Shown: piece by piece, positions 24,956 to 33,420 of the stretch
Position numbering within the stretch: position 1 is the first letter of the stretch
Layout of the letters: every line of letters starts with the position of its first letter
Source of the DNA: Aliiroseovarius sp. F20344
GTDB lineage: Bacteria; Pseudomonadota; Alphaproteobacteria; Rhodobacterales; Rhodobacteraceae
Reading direction: 5' to 3'
NCBI RefSeq assembly: GCF_023016155.1
Contig: NZ_JALKBG010000005.1
Coordinates: 62,001-126,000, forward strand
DNA: 64,000 nt
Notes under the pieces: generated by a model
The model's database searches: none
The model's input: only the letters and a program-made list of their open reading frames with translations
What the model was told of the DNA's origin: nothing
Position numbers and translations under genes: made by a program

Positions 24956-26794
24956 ATGTCTTTAAAGCAACCATTCACCGATTTGCAGGTCAAAAGGGCC
25001 GCAAGTGGGTTCTACGAGGGGCACAGCGTTGAAATCGCGCTTCTCAGCAAAGCAATCATGGTTGGCCTGGTTATCTGGGCCCTTGTCTGGCCTGCCAACG
25101 CCAATGGCGTTCTTGGCAGCCTGAACTGGAAGCTTCTGGAAAGCTTCAACTCGTTCTACATCGTCATCGTTGGCCTTTTCTCGTTCTTCCTGCTGGTGGT
25201 GGCATTGTTGCCGCAAACTGGTCGCAGGATCATGGGACGCGCAGGCGAAGCCCCTGAGTTCTCAAATTTCTCATGGTTCTCGATGATGTTTGGCGCTGGT
25301 CTGGGCGTAGGCCTGATGGTCTTCGCCACGGCCGAGCCTCTTGGCCTTTGGGGATCCAACCCCGAAGTGCTCGCAGGCAGCGTAGGTGCCAACAGCCCAG
25401 AGGCCGTTCAATCCGGCTTCCGCTACACGTTCCTGCACTATGGCTTCCATGCCTGGGCAATCTACGTCGCGACTGGACTATCGCTGGCTTATTACGCCTA
25501 CACGCGTGACATGCCGCTGACGATCCGTTCTGCCCTGACACCGCTTTTCGGTAAGATGATGAACGGCTTTCTTGGCCATGTTGTGGATGTTCTTGGGGTT
25601 GTTGCAACAATCCTTGGTGTATCCGTAACTATCGGTTTTGGCGTGTCACAGTTTATCGATGGTCTTTATGCGATCACCGGTGCTGAATGGATGATGGACA
25701 TGACAGGTGATGCACCTGCGCCGGGCACAGTTGGCCTGATCGTCGGTCTTGTTGTGATCATGGGCCTTTCCATTCTGTCTGCAGTTTCCGGTGTTGGACG
25801 CGGGGTGAAATACCTGTCGAACCTTAACCTGGTTCTGTCGATCATCCTGCTGATGACCTTTGTCATTTTCGGATCGTTCATGTTCGCCATGACAACTTAT
25901 GCAACCGCATTTGTTGACTACATCCTGCACTACGTTTCGCTAAGCTTCGGCGCATTTGGTCCGCAATCTGCGACTGACTTCGCGGCGTCTTTGCCCGCCG
26001 AGGCCGTTCCATATGCGGACGCTCTGCGTGGTGGGGCAACCAATGCTTGGGGTTCTTTTGCAGGCTTCAAGTCTGGTCTTGAAGGCGAAGCTGCAGCCTT
26101 GCCTGACGAAGTTCTGACAGCCGCATATGCTGCGGGTGAGCAAGGTCGTCAGTTCGGCTGGCAAGCTGGCTGGACCACCTTCTACTGGGCTTGGTGGATC
26201 GCGTTCTCACCCTTCGTTGGGTTGTTCCTTGCGCGTATCTCGAAAGGCCGCACAGTGCGTGAATTCATCGTAGGCTGCGTTCTGGCCCCTGCACTTGTCT
26301 GCTTTGCGTGGATGACTGTTCTGGGTGGCACTGCCATCGATATGGAACTGAGCGGTGCTGCCGAAGGTGCAATCATCGGTGCGTCGAACACCGCCAAACT
26401 GTTCGTGACACTTGAGCAGATCATCTCGGGCGGGCTTCTGACCGGCATCACCGTGATGTGTGTGGTTCTGATCATGACCTTCCTGGTGACCTCTGCTGAC
26501 TCGGGCATTCTGGTGATGAACACCATCATGTCTGGCGGTGATCAGAACATCGGCAACAAGCACAAAATCGTTTGGGGTCTTATCCTGACGTTTGTGATTG
26601 GCACGTTGTTGATCGCAGGTAAGACCAACGGTGGAGCTGATCCCATGGAAGCTCTGAAAAGCGCCATGATCATCGGCGCTTTGCCGTTCACGATGGTGAT
26701 GGGCCTGATGTGTATCTCGCTCACGAAAGCACTGTACCGTGATGGCTTGCGCGACAAGTCGGCACGTGCAGAGCAAGCTTCGGCTGCTGAGTAG
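24956..26794 (+). CDS. BCCT-family betaine/quaternary amine transporter
   Basis: A 612-residue secondary transporter with about twelve membrane segments. The BCCT signature is visible (TTFYWAWWIAFSPFVGLFLARISKGRTVREF). Known substrates are glycine betaine, carnitine, choline, DMSP and proline betaine. Next to hydroxyproline-type enzymes and a sarcosine-oxidase paralogue, an N-methylated proline or hydroxyproline is an attractive substrate, but the sequence alone does not decide. The ATG at 24956 has GGGAGGAG at ideal spacing; it is followed by a strong terminator. Confidence 0.87.
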   Translation: MSLKQPFTDLQVKRAASGFYEGHSVEIALLSKAIMVGLVIWALVWPANANGVLGSLNWKLLESFNSFYIVIVGLFSFFLLVVALLPQTGRRIMGRAGEAPEFSNFSWFSMMFGAGLGVGLMVFATAEPLGLWGSNPEVLAGSVGANSPEAVQSGFRYTFLHYGFHAWAIYVATGLSLAYYAYTRDMPLTIRSALTPLFGKMMNGFLGHVVDVLGVVATILGVSVTIGFGVSQFIDGLYAITGAEWMMDMTGDAPAPGTVGLIVGLVVIMGLSILSAVSGVGRGVKYLSNLNLVLSIILLMTFVIFGSFMFAMTTYATAFVDYILHYVSLSFGAFGPQSATDFAASLPAEAVPYADALRGGATNAWGSFAGFKSGLEGEAAALPDEVLTAAYAAGEQGRQFGWQAGWTTFYWAWWIAFSPFVGLFLARISKGRTVREFIVGCVLAPALVCFAWMTVLGGTAIDMELSGAAEGAIIGASNTAKLFVTLEQIISGGLLTGITVMCVVLIMTFLVTSADSGILVMNTIMSGGDQNIGNKHKIVWGLILTFVIGTLLIAGKTNGGADPMEALKSAMIIGALPFTMVMGLMCISLTKALYRDGLRDKSARAEQASAAE

Positions 26795-26808
26795 GCACCT
26801 AAACAAAT

Positions 26809-26845
26809 GGACCAGACAGCGTATCAATGTTGTCTGGTCCTTTTC
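26809..26845 (+). terminator. Intrinsic terminator after BCCT gene
   Basis: Ten-base perfect stem (GGACCAGACA at 26809-26818 with its complement at 26831-26840), twelve-base loop, then TTTTCT. It closes the plus-strand cluster starting at the aldehyde dehydrogenase. Confidence 0.9.
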
Positions 26846-26908
26846 TATCCGGAACGAATGAAGTTGTTTGCCGGGTGTCAGATTCCCCGACATTTCTTGA
26901 CCAGCTGA

Positions 26909-27589
26909 TCAGCGCGCCTCAGCGTCTCGCAGTGCTGTGATTACGGTCAGAAGTTCGTCTTTGGTATTTTGGATATGCTGGGTCAGTAATGCTGTTGCTG
27001 CGTCCACGTCACCGGCTTTCGCGAGTTCCAAAAGACGGCTGTGTTCGTCCTTTGCGCCATCGCGCTGTTCCATAAGACTGAGATGCATCCGCACATAGCG
27101 ATCGGATTGTAGGTTCACACGATGCAACAGCTCGTTCGTCAGTCCGCGCTCTGCCGCTGCATAAAGCGCTGTGTGATATTCAAAATTTAGGGCACCCCAA
27201 TGGGCCACATCATCCGCATCATAGGATGTTTCCATTTGCGCCAGGATCATCTCGCATTTGTCGAAATCGGCCTGCGTCATGTTTGGGATGGCACGTTTGA
27301 ACAAATCCACTTCGATCAGAATACGAAGATCAAAGATCTCACCAATTTCCGCGATCGAGTGTTTCACAACGGATGCACCGCGGTTGTTTGTCAGATGGAC
27401 AAGACCTTCTGCGTCCAACCGTTTCAAGGCTTCACGGATCGGCATGCGCGATACGTCATATTCATCCGCCAAAGCTTCCTGACGGATTACCGTCCCTTCG
27501 ATAAGGTCGCCGCTTAGAATACGCTCACGCAGGTCATTGGTGATCACATCCGGAAGGCTTTGTCGTGCGATCTTGCGTTTGACGGTCAT
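26909..27589 (-). CDS. GntR-family (FCD) transcriptional regulator
   Basis: A 226-residue regulator with an N-terminal winged helix (LRERILSGDLIEGTVIRQEALADEYDVSRMPIREALKRLDAEGLV) and a C-terminal FCD effector domain. It lies at the end of the minus-strand deaminase / racemase-like genes and converges on the BCCT gene, so it probably controls both arms. A perfect palindrome lies 80 bases upstream of its start, a likely autoregulatory operator. Confidence 0.85.
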   Translation of the reverse strand: MTVKRKIARQSLPDVITNDLRERILSGDLIEGTVIRQEALADEYDVSRMPIREALKRLDAEGLVHLTNNRGASVVKHSIAEIGEIFDLRILIEVDLFKRAIPNMTQADFDKCEMILAQMETSYDADDVAHWGALNFEYHTALYAAAERGLTNELLHRVNLQSDRYVRMHLSLMEQRDGAKDEHSRLLELAKAGDVDAATALLTQHIQNTKDELLTVITALRDAEAR

Positions 27590-27668
27590 TGTTGGCCCTG
27601 AGTTTGGTTGCGCGGCATTTTGGAACCGGTGTGCCAGATGTTCAAGTGGGATGCACCTATTGTTTCCT

Positions 27669-27682
27669 TGACCAATTGGTCA
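27669..27682. promoter_or_regulatory. Perfect 14-base palindrome upstream of GntR gene
   Basis: TGACCAATTGGTCA is a perfect dyad in the 105-base gap between the racemase-like gene and the GntR gene. The TGGT/ACCA half-sites resemble operators of FadR-type GntR regulators. It is a candidate binding site for the regulator encoded immediately downstream. Confidence 0.5.
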
Positions 27683-27694
27683 GATACGCCTGCC

Positions 27695-28720
27695 TTAAGC
27701 GCCCCATGTGTCGCTTAGGCGATACCCGCCCGGCCAAGGATCATCAGGATCAAGCATGTGTTGGTGTGTGCCGGTGATCCACCCGCGGCCCGAGATTTCG
27801 GGGATGATTGCAGCGGTGTTTCCAATTTTCGTGGTTTCAATCAGCTTTCCTGAAAAGCGTGATCCAATAATCGACACCGCGTCGAAGGTTTGCCCCACCT
27901 GCATCTGACCTTTCGCGGACATCAGCGCAATGCGGGCTGAAACAGCTGTGCCGGTGGGCGAGCGATCAACTTTCCCCGGTTGGATCGCAACGGCTGATTT
28001 GCCGGTGAGCCCCGTTTCCGTTTGCGAGAGCGGACCGCAAAAGGCGCAAAACGAGATGTGGTTCCAATCTGGATTTTCAGGGTGTGAGAAGCCCAGTTGG
28101 TCGTTCGCAGCATTGGTGATTTTTACACCCAGTCTGGCGATGTCTTTGGCTTCGCTTTCGACGATTTCGAAGCCGAGTGATTGCGCATCGACAACGACAA
28201 AGCTGTCACCACCATAAGCCGTATCAACGGTCAATGTGCCCACCCCTTCCACCTCAAGCGGCACCGCGATCTTGTCCGCAAAGCTGGGCACATTCCGCAC
28301 GTGTATCCGTTCAGCTTTGCCATTCCTGCATTCGGCACGCACACGAACCAACCCACCCGGAGCTTCCAGTGTCAGGTGTGTTTCGGGCTCGTTCATTGGC
28401 AGAATGCCACTGTCCAGCAGCACGGTAGACACGCAGATCGAGTTTGATCCCGACATGGGCGGCGTGTCTTCAGGCTCCATGATGATCCAGGCCGCGTCGG
28501 CATCCGGGTGCTTGGGTGGAACCAGAAGGTTCACGTGGCGAAACACGCCGCCACGTGGTTCGTTTAACACGAAGTTGCGCAGGGTCTGATCTTCGGCAAT
28601 GAAATTGCGCTGTTCCCAAACTGTGTCTCCGGGCGGAGGGGCGACGCCACCGACGATCACATCGCCAACCTCGCCCTCGGCATGGGCGGATACGACATGA
28701 ATGGTTTTGCTGCTGCGCAT
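27695..28720 (-). CDS. Proline racemase-family protein with Ser/Thr active-site pair
   Basis: A 341-residue member of the proline racemase / 4-hydroxyproline epimerase / trans-3-hydroxyproline dehydratase superfamily. Epimerases use two Cys, or a Ser/Cys pair; the dehydratase uses Cys and Thr. Here the first position is Ser90 (MSGSNSIC) and the second is Thr256 (DRSPTGTA), so neither catalytic Cys is present. A Thr at the second site favours dehydratase-like over epimerase chemistry, which would fit the Ldh-type reductase at 23.9 kb. It follows the deaminase gene by 27 bases in the same transcript. Substrate uncertain. Confidence 0.82.
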   Translation of the reverse strand: MRSSKTIHVVSAHAEGEVGDVIVGGVAPPPGDTVWEQRNFIAEDQTLRNFVLNEPRGGVFRHVNLLVPPKHPDADAAWIIMEPEDTPPMSGSNSICVSTVLLDSGILPMNEPETHLTLEAPGGLVRVRAECRNGKAERIHVRNVPSFADKIAVPLEVEGVGTLTVDTAYGGDSFVVVDAQSLGFEIVESEAKDIARLGVKITNAANDQLGFSHPENPDWNHISFCAFCGPLSQTETGLTGKSAVAIQPGKVDRSPTGTAVSARIALMSAKGQMQVGQTFDAVSIIGSRFSGKLIETTKIGNTAAIIPEISGRGWITGTHQHMLDPDDPWPGGYRLSDTWGA

Positions 28721-28747
28721 TTTGATCCTGTTGGGTTGCGGATTGGC

Positions 28748-29707
28748 TTACATGCACTCGGCGATGATGCCACCCTGTGTTGACCAGTCAGCATACCATG
28801 CTTTGAACAAAGCGTATTGTTGTTCGCAGTAGTTTCGCTGGGCATCTGACAGGGCGTCAGTTTCGTTGAAGTGCAGGCGGTATTCCTCTTCGCCATTCAG
28901 GACCAGAAGGTGCTTATAGTACAGCACCAAATCGGTGCCTTCGTCGAAGCTGGCTAGAACTCCAAAGGCATCTTCCAGTTCAAGCGCGCGCTTGCGAGCT
29001 TCTGCATGACCTTCTGCAGCTTTCTGCGACAAGGCTGCCAGCAGAAGTGCCTCTCTCGGAAGGGCAGTGCCAATCCCGGTGATGGAACCCGTCGCGCCGC
29101 AATTGACGAAGCCATGATAGACCTCGGTATCGACACCAACCATCAGCGTTACGCTGTCATCTTGGCTGGTGATGTGCTCCGCCGCATAGCGCAGGTCATC
29201 TTTGCCGCCGAACTCTTTGAAGCCAATCAGGTTGGGGTGCTCGGCGCGCAGAGCGAAAAACAGGTCTGCTTTGGTCGCGAAACCATAAACGGGGCTGTTG
29301 TAGATGATGGCGGGCACATCCGGTGCAGCAGACAGGATCGCCTTGAAGTGGTTTTTCTGGGCAGCCATCGATGATCCGCGTGACAGAACCCGCGGAATAA
29401 CCATCAACCCAACCGCACCGATCTTCTGCGCGTGCGCCGCAAGGGCTACCGCAGATTTCGAGTTGATTGCACCCGTTCCCACAACAACCGGGATGCCTGC
29501 TTCAACAAGGCGTTCAACACCTGTCATGCGCTCTTCATCTGTCAGAAGCGGCCAATCGCCCATGGACCCGCAATAAACCACAGCGGACATGCCGGTCGCG
29601 ATCATCTCGTGCCCCTTTTTGACCAACGCGTCGTAGTCGGGCGTGCGATCGGCTGTGCATGGGGTCATCAAAGCGGGCATGGTGCCCGAGAACACGGATT
29701 GCGACAT
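28748..29707 (-). CDS. lhpC: DapA-family delta1-pyrroline-4-hydroxy-2-carboxylate deaminase-like enzyme
   Basis: A 319-residue class I aldolase-fold enzyme. Schiff-base Lys164 (GFKEFGG) and Tyr136 (IIYNSPVYG) are conserved. The segment YCGSMGDWPLL replaces the GTTGE motif of true dihydrodipicolinate synthase and matches what I recall of LhpC, which converts pyrroline-4-hydroxy-2-carboxylate to 2,5-dioxopentanoate in hydroxyproline degradation. The aldehyde dehydrogenase at 19.1 kb would finish the route to 2-oxoglutarate. It is the first gene of the minus-strand arm. Confidence 0.82.
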   Translation of the reverse strand: MSQSVFSGTMPALMTPCTADRTPDYDALVKKGHEMIATGMSAVVYCGSMGDWPLLTDEERMTGVERLVEAGIPVVVGTGAINSKSAVALAAHAQKIGAVGLMVIPRVLSRGSSMAAQKNHFKAILSAAPDVPAIIYNSPVYGFATKADLFFALRAEHPNLIGFKEFGGKDDLRYAAEHITSQDDSVTLMVGVDTEVYHGFVNCGATGSITGIGTALPREALLLAALSQKAAEGHAEARKRALELEDAFGVLASFDEGTDLVLYYKHLLVLNGEEEYRLHFNETDALSDAQRNYCEQQYALFKAWYADWSTQGGIIAECM

Positions 29708-29760
29708 GGGATTTCCTTTTGCGGAACAGGGTTGGAACTCAGGGTTAGATCGTCACTAAC

Positions 29761-29773
29761 GGATACTGTATCC
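29761..29773. promoter_or_regulatory. Inverted repeat in lhpC-like promoter region
   Basis: GGATAC-T-GTATCC is a perfect 6-1-6 dyad 54 bases before the deaminase start, of the kind bound by FCD-type GntR regulators (core TGTATC). The rest of the 297-base gap to the Hint gene (29708-30004) is AT-rich towards the right and shows no gene that I can support. Confidence 0.45.
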
Positions 29774-30004
29774 AAAAGCCAGAAAAACCTTAGCCTCGAG
29801 AAAACTGGCGACACTCTTCTTTAGGGTGTGTTTTGACATGAAATGCAGTTATAGCGAGATGAAAATTGCAAGCTTTTGATTAATGTACTACTATCGGACA
29901 AGTATTTATGTTGCGAACAGGACTGAAATTGTTGAGCTGCCGATAGCTATATTGGATTGCTCTCAGTCAGCGATGAAAGCCTGTGTGTTGAGTGGAGGTG
30001 AGCT

Positions 30005-30970
30005 ATGCCCACCTATAACGTACAAGGTTGGATATGGTCGGGGACCGGTTCGCCCACCACTTTGCTGCCTGTTACCATTGAAGATGATGACCCCAACATG
30101 TCCCCTTACTTCACCGATGATTTCACAGAAGAGATCACGATCGGTGGAACGACATACACCAATCCACGCGGCGGCACCTACGAACTGACGTTCACGGATT
30201 CGGGCGGTACCACACATACCGAAGATTTTTATCTTTGGTCGACAGGTAGCAATTTTATTTTTGTACCAGCACCGGGGTCTGCTTTTGATGACGGGGCTGT
30301 CGTTGACAGTCTAGGGGGCTGGCAAGACTGGACTTCTGGGTTCCCATGGGATGATGTCACCTGTTTTACCACAGGGACACTTATCGAAACCGAACGCGGC
30401 CCCGTTGCGATTGAGGATGTTCAAGTTGGTGATCTGGTTCTGACCGCCGAAGGTAAGAAACCTGTGCGATGGATCGGAAAAAGCCCGGTGACGGTCGAGA
30501 AGCTTCTTAGCAACCCAAAGCTGTTCCCGATCCGCATTACCGCGGGTGCGTTGGGCGATGGCTTGCCGAACCGCGATCTTATGGTTTCCCGTCAACACCG
30601 GATGCTGGTCAGGTCGCCCATTGCGCAGCGCATGTTTGGAACGACGGATGTATTGGTGCATGCGATCAAGTTGACGCATCTTCCGGGCATTTACATTGAC
30701 CAATCGATGACCGAAGTGACCTACTATCACATGCTGTTTGACGACCATCAGGTGGTCTATGCCGAAGGGGCACCCAGCGAAAGCTTGTACACCGGGCCAG
30801 AAGCCTTGAAGGCGATTAGTGATGAAGCCCGAAATGAGGTTCTGACGTTGTTCCCGGAACTGGCGGATCGGGACTATAGCCCAAGTTTTGCCAAGTTCAC
30901 GCCTGATGCGAAGCGCCAAATGAAGCTTGTTGAGCGTCATTTCAAAAACAAGAAACCGCTGCTGGTTTAG
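30005..30970 (+). CDS. Hint (hedgehog/intein)-domain protein
   Basis: A 321-residue protein. Residues 1-115 are beta-rich and Thr/Gly-rich; a Hint domain of the Hint_2 type begins at Cys120 (CFTTGTLIETERGPVAIEDVQVGDLVL) and includes SRQHRMLV and HMLFDDHQVVYAEGAPSES. It lacks an intein-like C-terminal His-Asn plus extein, so ligation is not expected. Hint domains can autoprocess through the first Cys. Such proteins are common in Rhodobacterales, often with secretion-type N-terminal regions. The start is supported by TGGAGGTGAG. It stands alone, converging on the enolase-family gene. Confidence 0.82.
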   Translation: MPTYNVQGWIWSGTGSPTTLLPVTIEDDDPNMSPYFTDDFTEEITIGGTTYTNPRGGTYELTFTDSGGTTHTEDFYLWSTGSNFIFVPAPGSAFDDGAVVDSLGGWQDWTSGFPWDDVTCFTTGTLIETERGPVAIEDVQVGDLVLTAEGKKPVRWIGKSPVTVEKLLSNPKLFPIRITAGALGDGLPNRDLMVSRQHRMLVRSPIAQRMFGTTDVLVHAIKLTHLPGIYIDQSMTEVTYYHMLFDDHQVVYAEGAPSESLYTGPEALKAISDEARNEVLTLFPELADRDYSPSFAKFTPDAKRQMKLVERHFKNKKPLLV

Positions 30971-30976
30971 GCCGGG

Positions 30977-32224
30977 CTATGCGTCGTCAGATTTGATGGA
31001 CGGTGCACCTCCTTCAAACTGATTTTCCTGATCATAGCTGCAGGGGTCTTCCTGCATCTCCAAATGTAATCCGCTTCCCGTGTAAGGATGTGCTCGCATC
31101 AGGGCTTCGTCCGGTTCAATCCCAAGTCCCGGTGCGTCCGGTGGTATAACAAACCCGTCTTCCCAGCGGATCGTGTTGCCGGTCAGGGCAAGGTGGAAGT
31201 CGCCCCCCTGTTCGATGGTTTCCACCATTAATAGGTTCGGAATGGACGCGCCCAGTTGCAGGTTGGCGGCCCATTCAATTGGTCCTGCATATAGGTGCGG
31301 AGCAATCAAAGCGTTGTGCACTTCGGCGATGGTAGCGATTTTTTTGGCTTCCCAAATCCCGCCTGCGCGACCAAGTGCAGGCTGCAGGATTGAAGCGGCG
31401 CCTCGTCGTAACACTTCTGCAAACTCGGCTTTGGTCGACAGACGCTCACCGGTGGCAACGGGCACCGTGCTGGCGTGCGCGACCTTCGCCATTTCCGCCA
31501 AGTTGTCAGGTGGGATCGGTTCTTCAAACCAAAGCGGCTGATAGGGGGCGATGGCTTCGGCCATGCGGATTGCACCGCCCGTGGTGAATTGGCCGTGCGT
31601 GCCGAATAGAAGGTCGGCGCGGTCGCCGACGGCTTCGCGGATCGCCTTGCAGAACGCCACTGACCGCGAGATGTCTTTCATGGAAGGCATGTGGCCCGAC
31701 CGGATCGTGTAAGGTCCGGCAGGATCGAACTTCAGTGCGGTGAAACCTTGTTCGACGCGGGTGAGGGCAGCCTCGGCAGCCATTTCCGGCGAGGTCCAGA
31801 ATTCGGGCAGGGCGTGATGTGGATCGGGATAAAGATAAGTGTAGGACCGCAACCGTTCGTTCATCTTGCCGCCCAGCAGCGCCCAGATGGGACGCTCACG
31901 TGCTTTACCCAAAATGTCCCAGCAGGCGATCTCGAGCCCCGAGAACGCCCCCATCACAGTGGGATCGGGGCGTTGTGTGAACCCGGCGGAATAAGAGCGG
32001 CGGAACATCAACTCGATATTCTCAGGGTTTTCGTCCTGCATATGGCGGGCAAACACATCCTCGATCACAGCGAGCATGGCGTCGGGGCCAACGGCGCTGG
32101 CATAAACCTCGCCCCATCCAGTGATCCCGTTGTCCGTCGTGACTTTCACAAAGATCCAATAGCGTCCACCCCAGCCAGGGGCAGGCGGGGCGGTTACGAT
32201 GATGTCGAGATCTTGGAGCTTCAT
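30977..32224 (-). CDS. Enolase-superfamily (mandelate racemase/sugar-acid dehydratase-like) enzyme
   Basis: A 415-residue enolase-superfamily protein. The capping domain covers about 1-130, then a TIM barrel with Lys165 (ALKFDP), FEEP (234-236), ATGER (Glu260) and a later APHLYAGPI His. Compared with galactonate-dehydratase-type members (D-F-H-G), the first metal-ligand strand reads F-G-T-H-G, so Asp appears replaced by Gly208 while His210 is kept. The start at 32224 follows the alcohol dehydrogenase stop by four bases. It is the last gene of a six-gene operon; a sugar-acid dehydratase is likely, substrate unknown. Confidence 0.75.
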   Translation of the reverse strand: MKLQDLDIIVTAPPAPGWGGRYWIFVKVTTDNGITGWGEVYASAVGPDAMLAVIEDVFARHMQDENPENIELMFRRSYSAGFTQRPDPTVMGAFSGLEIACWDILGKARERPIWALLGGKMNERLRSYTYLYPDPHHALPEFWTSPEMAAEAALTRVEQGFTALKFDPAGPYTIRSGHMPSMKDISRSVAFCKAIREAVGDRADLLFGTHGQFTTGGAIRMAEAIAPYQPLWFEEPIPPDNLAEMAKVAHASTVPVATGERLSTKAEFAEVLRRGAASILQPALGRAGGIWEAKKIATIAEVHNALIAPHLYAGPIEWAANLQLGASIPNLLMVETIEQGGDFHLALTGNTIRWEDGFVIPPDAPGLGIEPDEALMRAHPYTGSGLHLEMQEDPCSYDQENQFEGGAPSIKSDDA

Positions 32225-32228
32225 GCGA

Positions 32229-33320
32229 TCAGACCTTATCGAACAGGATGACGTTGCGCCGCGCAGCCCCGGTTTTGGTGTCGGCAATCGCCTCGTTGAT
32301 CTGATCAAAGGACCATCGGCCCGAGATCAGCTCGTCCAATTTCAGACGCCCCTGTTGATAGAGGTCGATCATCCACGGGATGTCGCGCTGGATGACCACA
32401 TCGCCCATTTTGGACCCAACCATGCCCTGACCAAGGGCTGCCAGAACCACGGGTTCATAGCTGGACATGTCTCCGGAATGGGGCATGCCGACCATCACCA
32501 CCTTACCGCCGGGGGCCAGATAGCGCGGGGCGCTGTCATAGGCGGGGATCGCGCCCACGGTGACCAGTACAGCGTCGGCTCCACGCCCCGTCGCCTTCAT
32601 CGCGGCTTTCCACGGCTTTTCTGAGGTGGCGAGTACTCCGTCCGTGGCGCCAAATTCCATCGCGACGTCCAGCTTCTCTTCCGACATGTCGACAGCGATG
32701 ATCCGCGAGGCACCGGCGATACGTGCGCCCTGAATGGCATTAAGGCCAACGCCGCCTGCGCCGATGACCACGACAACATCGCCTGCGCGCACATTGCCTG
32801 CGTTGACAGCAGCGCCAACCCCGGTGATCACACCGCAGGCCAATAGGGATGCGATGTCCATCGCCATATTCTCGGGCAGTTTGACCACTTGGCTTTGTTC
32901 GACCACAACCCTTTCAGCAAACGCGCCAGTGGCCATCGCTTGATGCATCTTGCCGCCGTCTACATCCGTGATCGGCCCGTGATCCCCATCATAGGGCGTG
33001 CCGCAAGCAGTTGGCGTGCCAGACGCACAGCTGGGGCAGGTTTGGCAGGCACGGATCAGGGTCACGACGACGGGATCGCCCACGGACAGACCCTTTACGT
33101 GATCGCCGACATTGGTGATCCGCCCGGCGGCCTCGTGGCCATAGACGGCGGGCAAGGATCCACCCCAAGCGCCATCTGCATAGGAGATATCACTGTGACA
33201 GATGGCGACGGCGTCCAGCGTCACTTCAACCTCGCTGCCCTCTGGCGGGCGGATCGAGATCTCCTCGATCACCAGCGGTTTCCCAAACTCGTGGCAGACG
33301 GCGGCTTTGATCCGGTCCAT
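32229..33320 (-). CDS. Zinc-dependent alcohol dehydrogenase (MDR superfamily)
   Basis: A 363-residue medium-chain dehydrogenase. Catalytic zinc ligands are expected at Cys (ICHSD) and His (GHEAAGRI); a structural-zinc loop with four Cys (RACQTCPSCASGTPTAC) and a Rossmann motif (VVVIGAGGVGLNAIQGA) are visible. The pattern is close to class III and aryl/alkyl alcohol dehydrogenases. The start is ATG 33320, with AGGAG six bases upstream. It would oxidise or reduce an intermediate of the operon's unknown pathway. Confidence 0.85.
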   Translation of the reverse strand: MDRIKAAVCHEFGKPLVIEEISIRPPEGSEVEVTLDAVAICHSDISYADGAWGGSLPAVYGHEAAGRITNVGDHVKGLSVGDPVVVTLIRACQTCPSCASGTPTACGTPYDGDHGPITDVDGGKMHQAMATGAFAERVVVEQSQVVKLPENMAMDIASLLACGVITGVGAAVNAGNVRAGDVVVVIGAGGVGLNAIQGARIAGASRIIAVDMSEEKLDVAMEFGATDGVLATSEKPWKAAMKATGRGADAVLVTVGAIPAYDSAPRYLAPGGKVVMVGMPHSGDMSSYEPVVLAALGQGMVGSKMGDVVIQRDIPWMIDLYQQGRLKLDELISGRWSFDQINEAIADTKTGAARRNVILFDKV

Positions 33321-33420
33321 GGCGGCTCCTGTTGGCATGGTTTTCAAGCAAGCTTGCGCGGAAACCGCGGACTTGCCAACAGAGTTGCGACAGGAATGGC
33401 GGAAAACGACGCGGCGTTTC

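Noticed and set aside
33345-33372. Short palindromic stretches (GCAAGCTTGC and CGCGGAAACCGCG) as a terminator or operator
   Set aside because: The stems are short, there is no T-run on either strand, and they sit within a continuous minus-strand operon; too weak to call.
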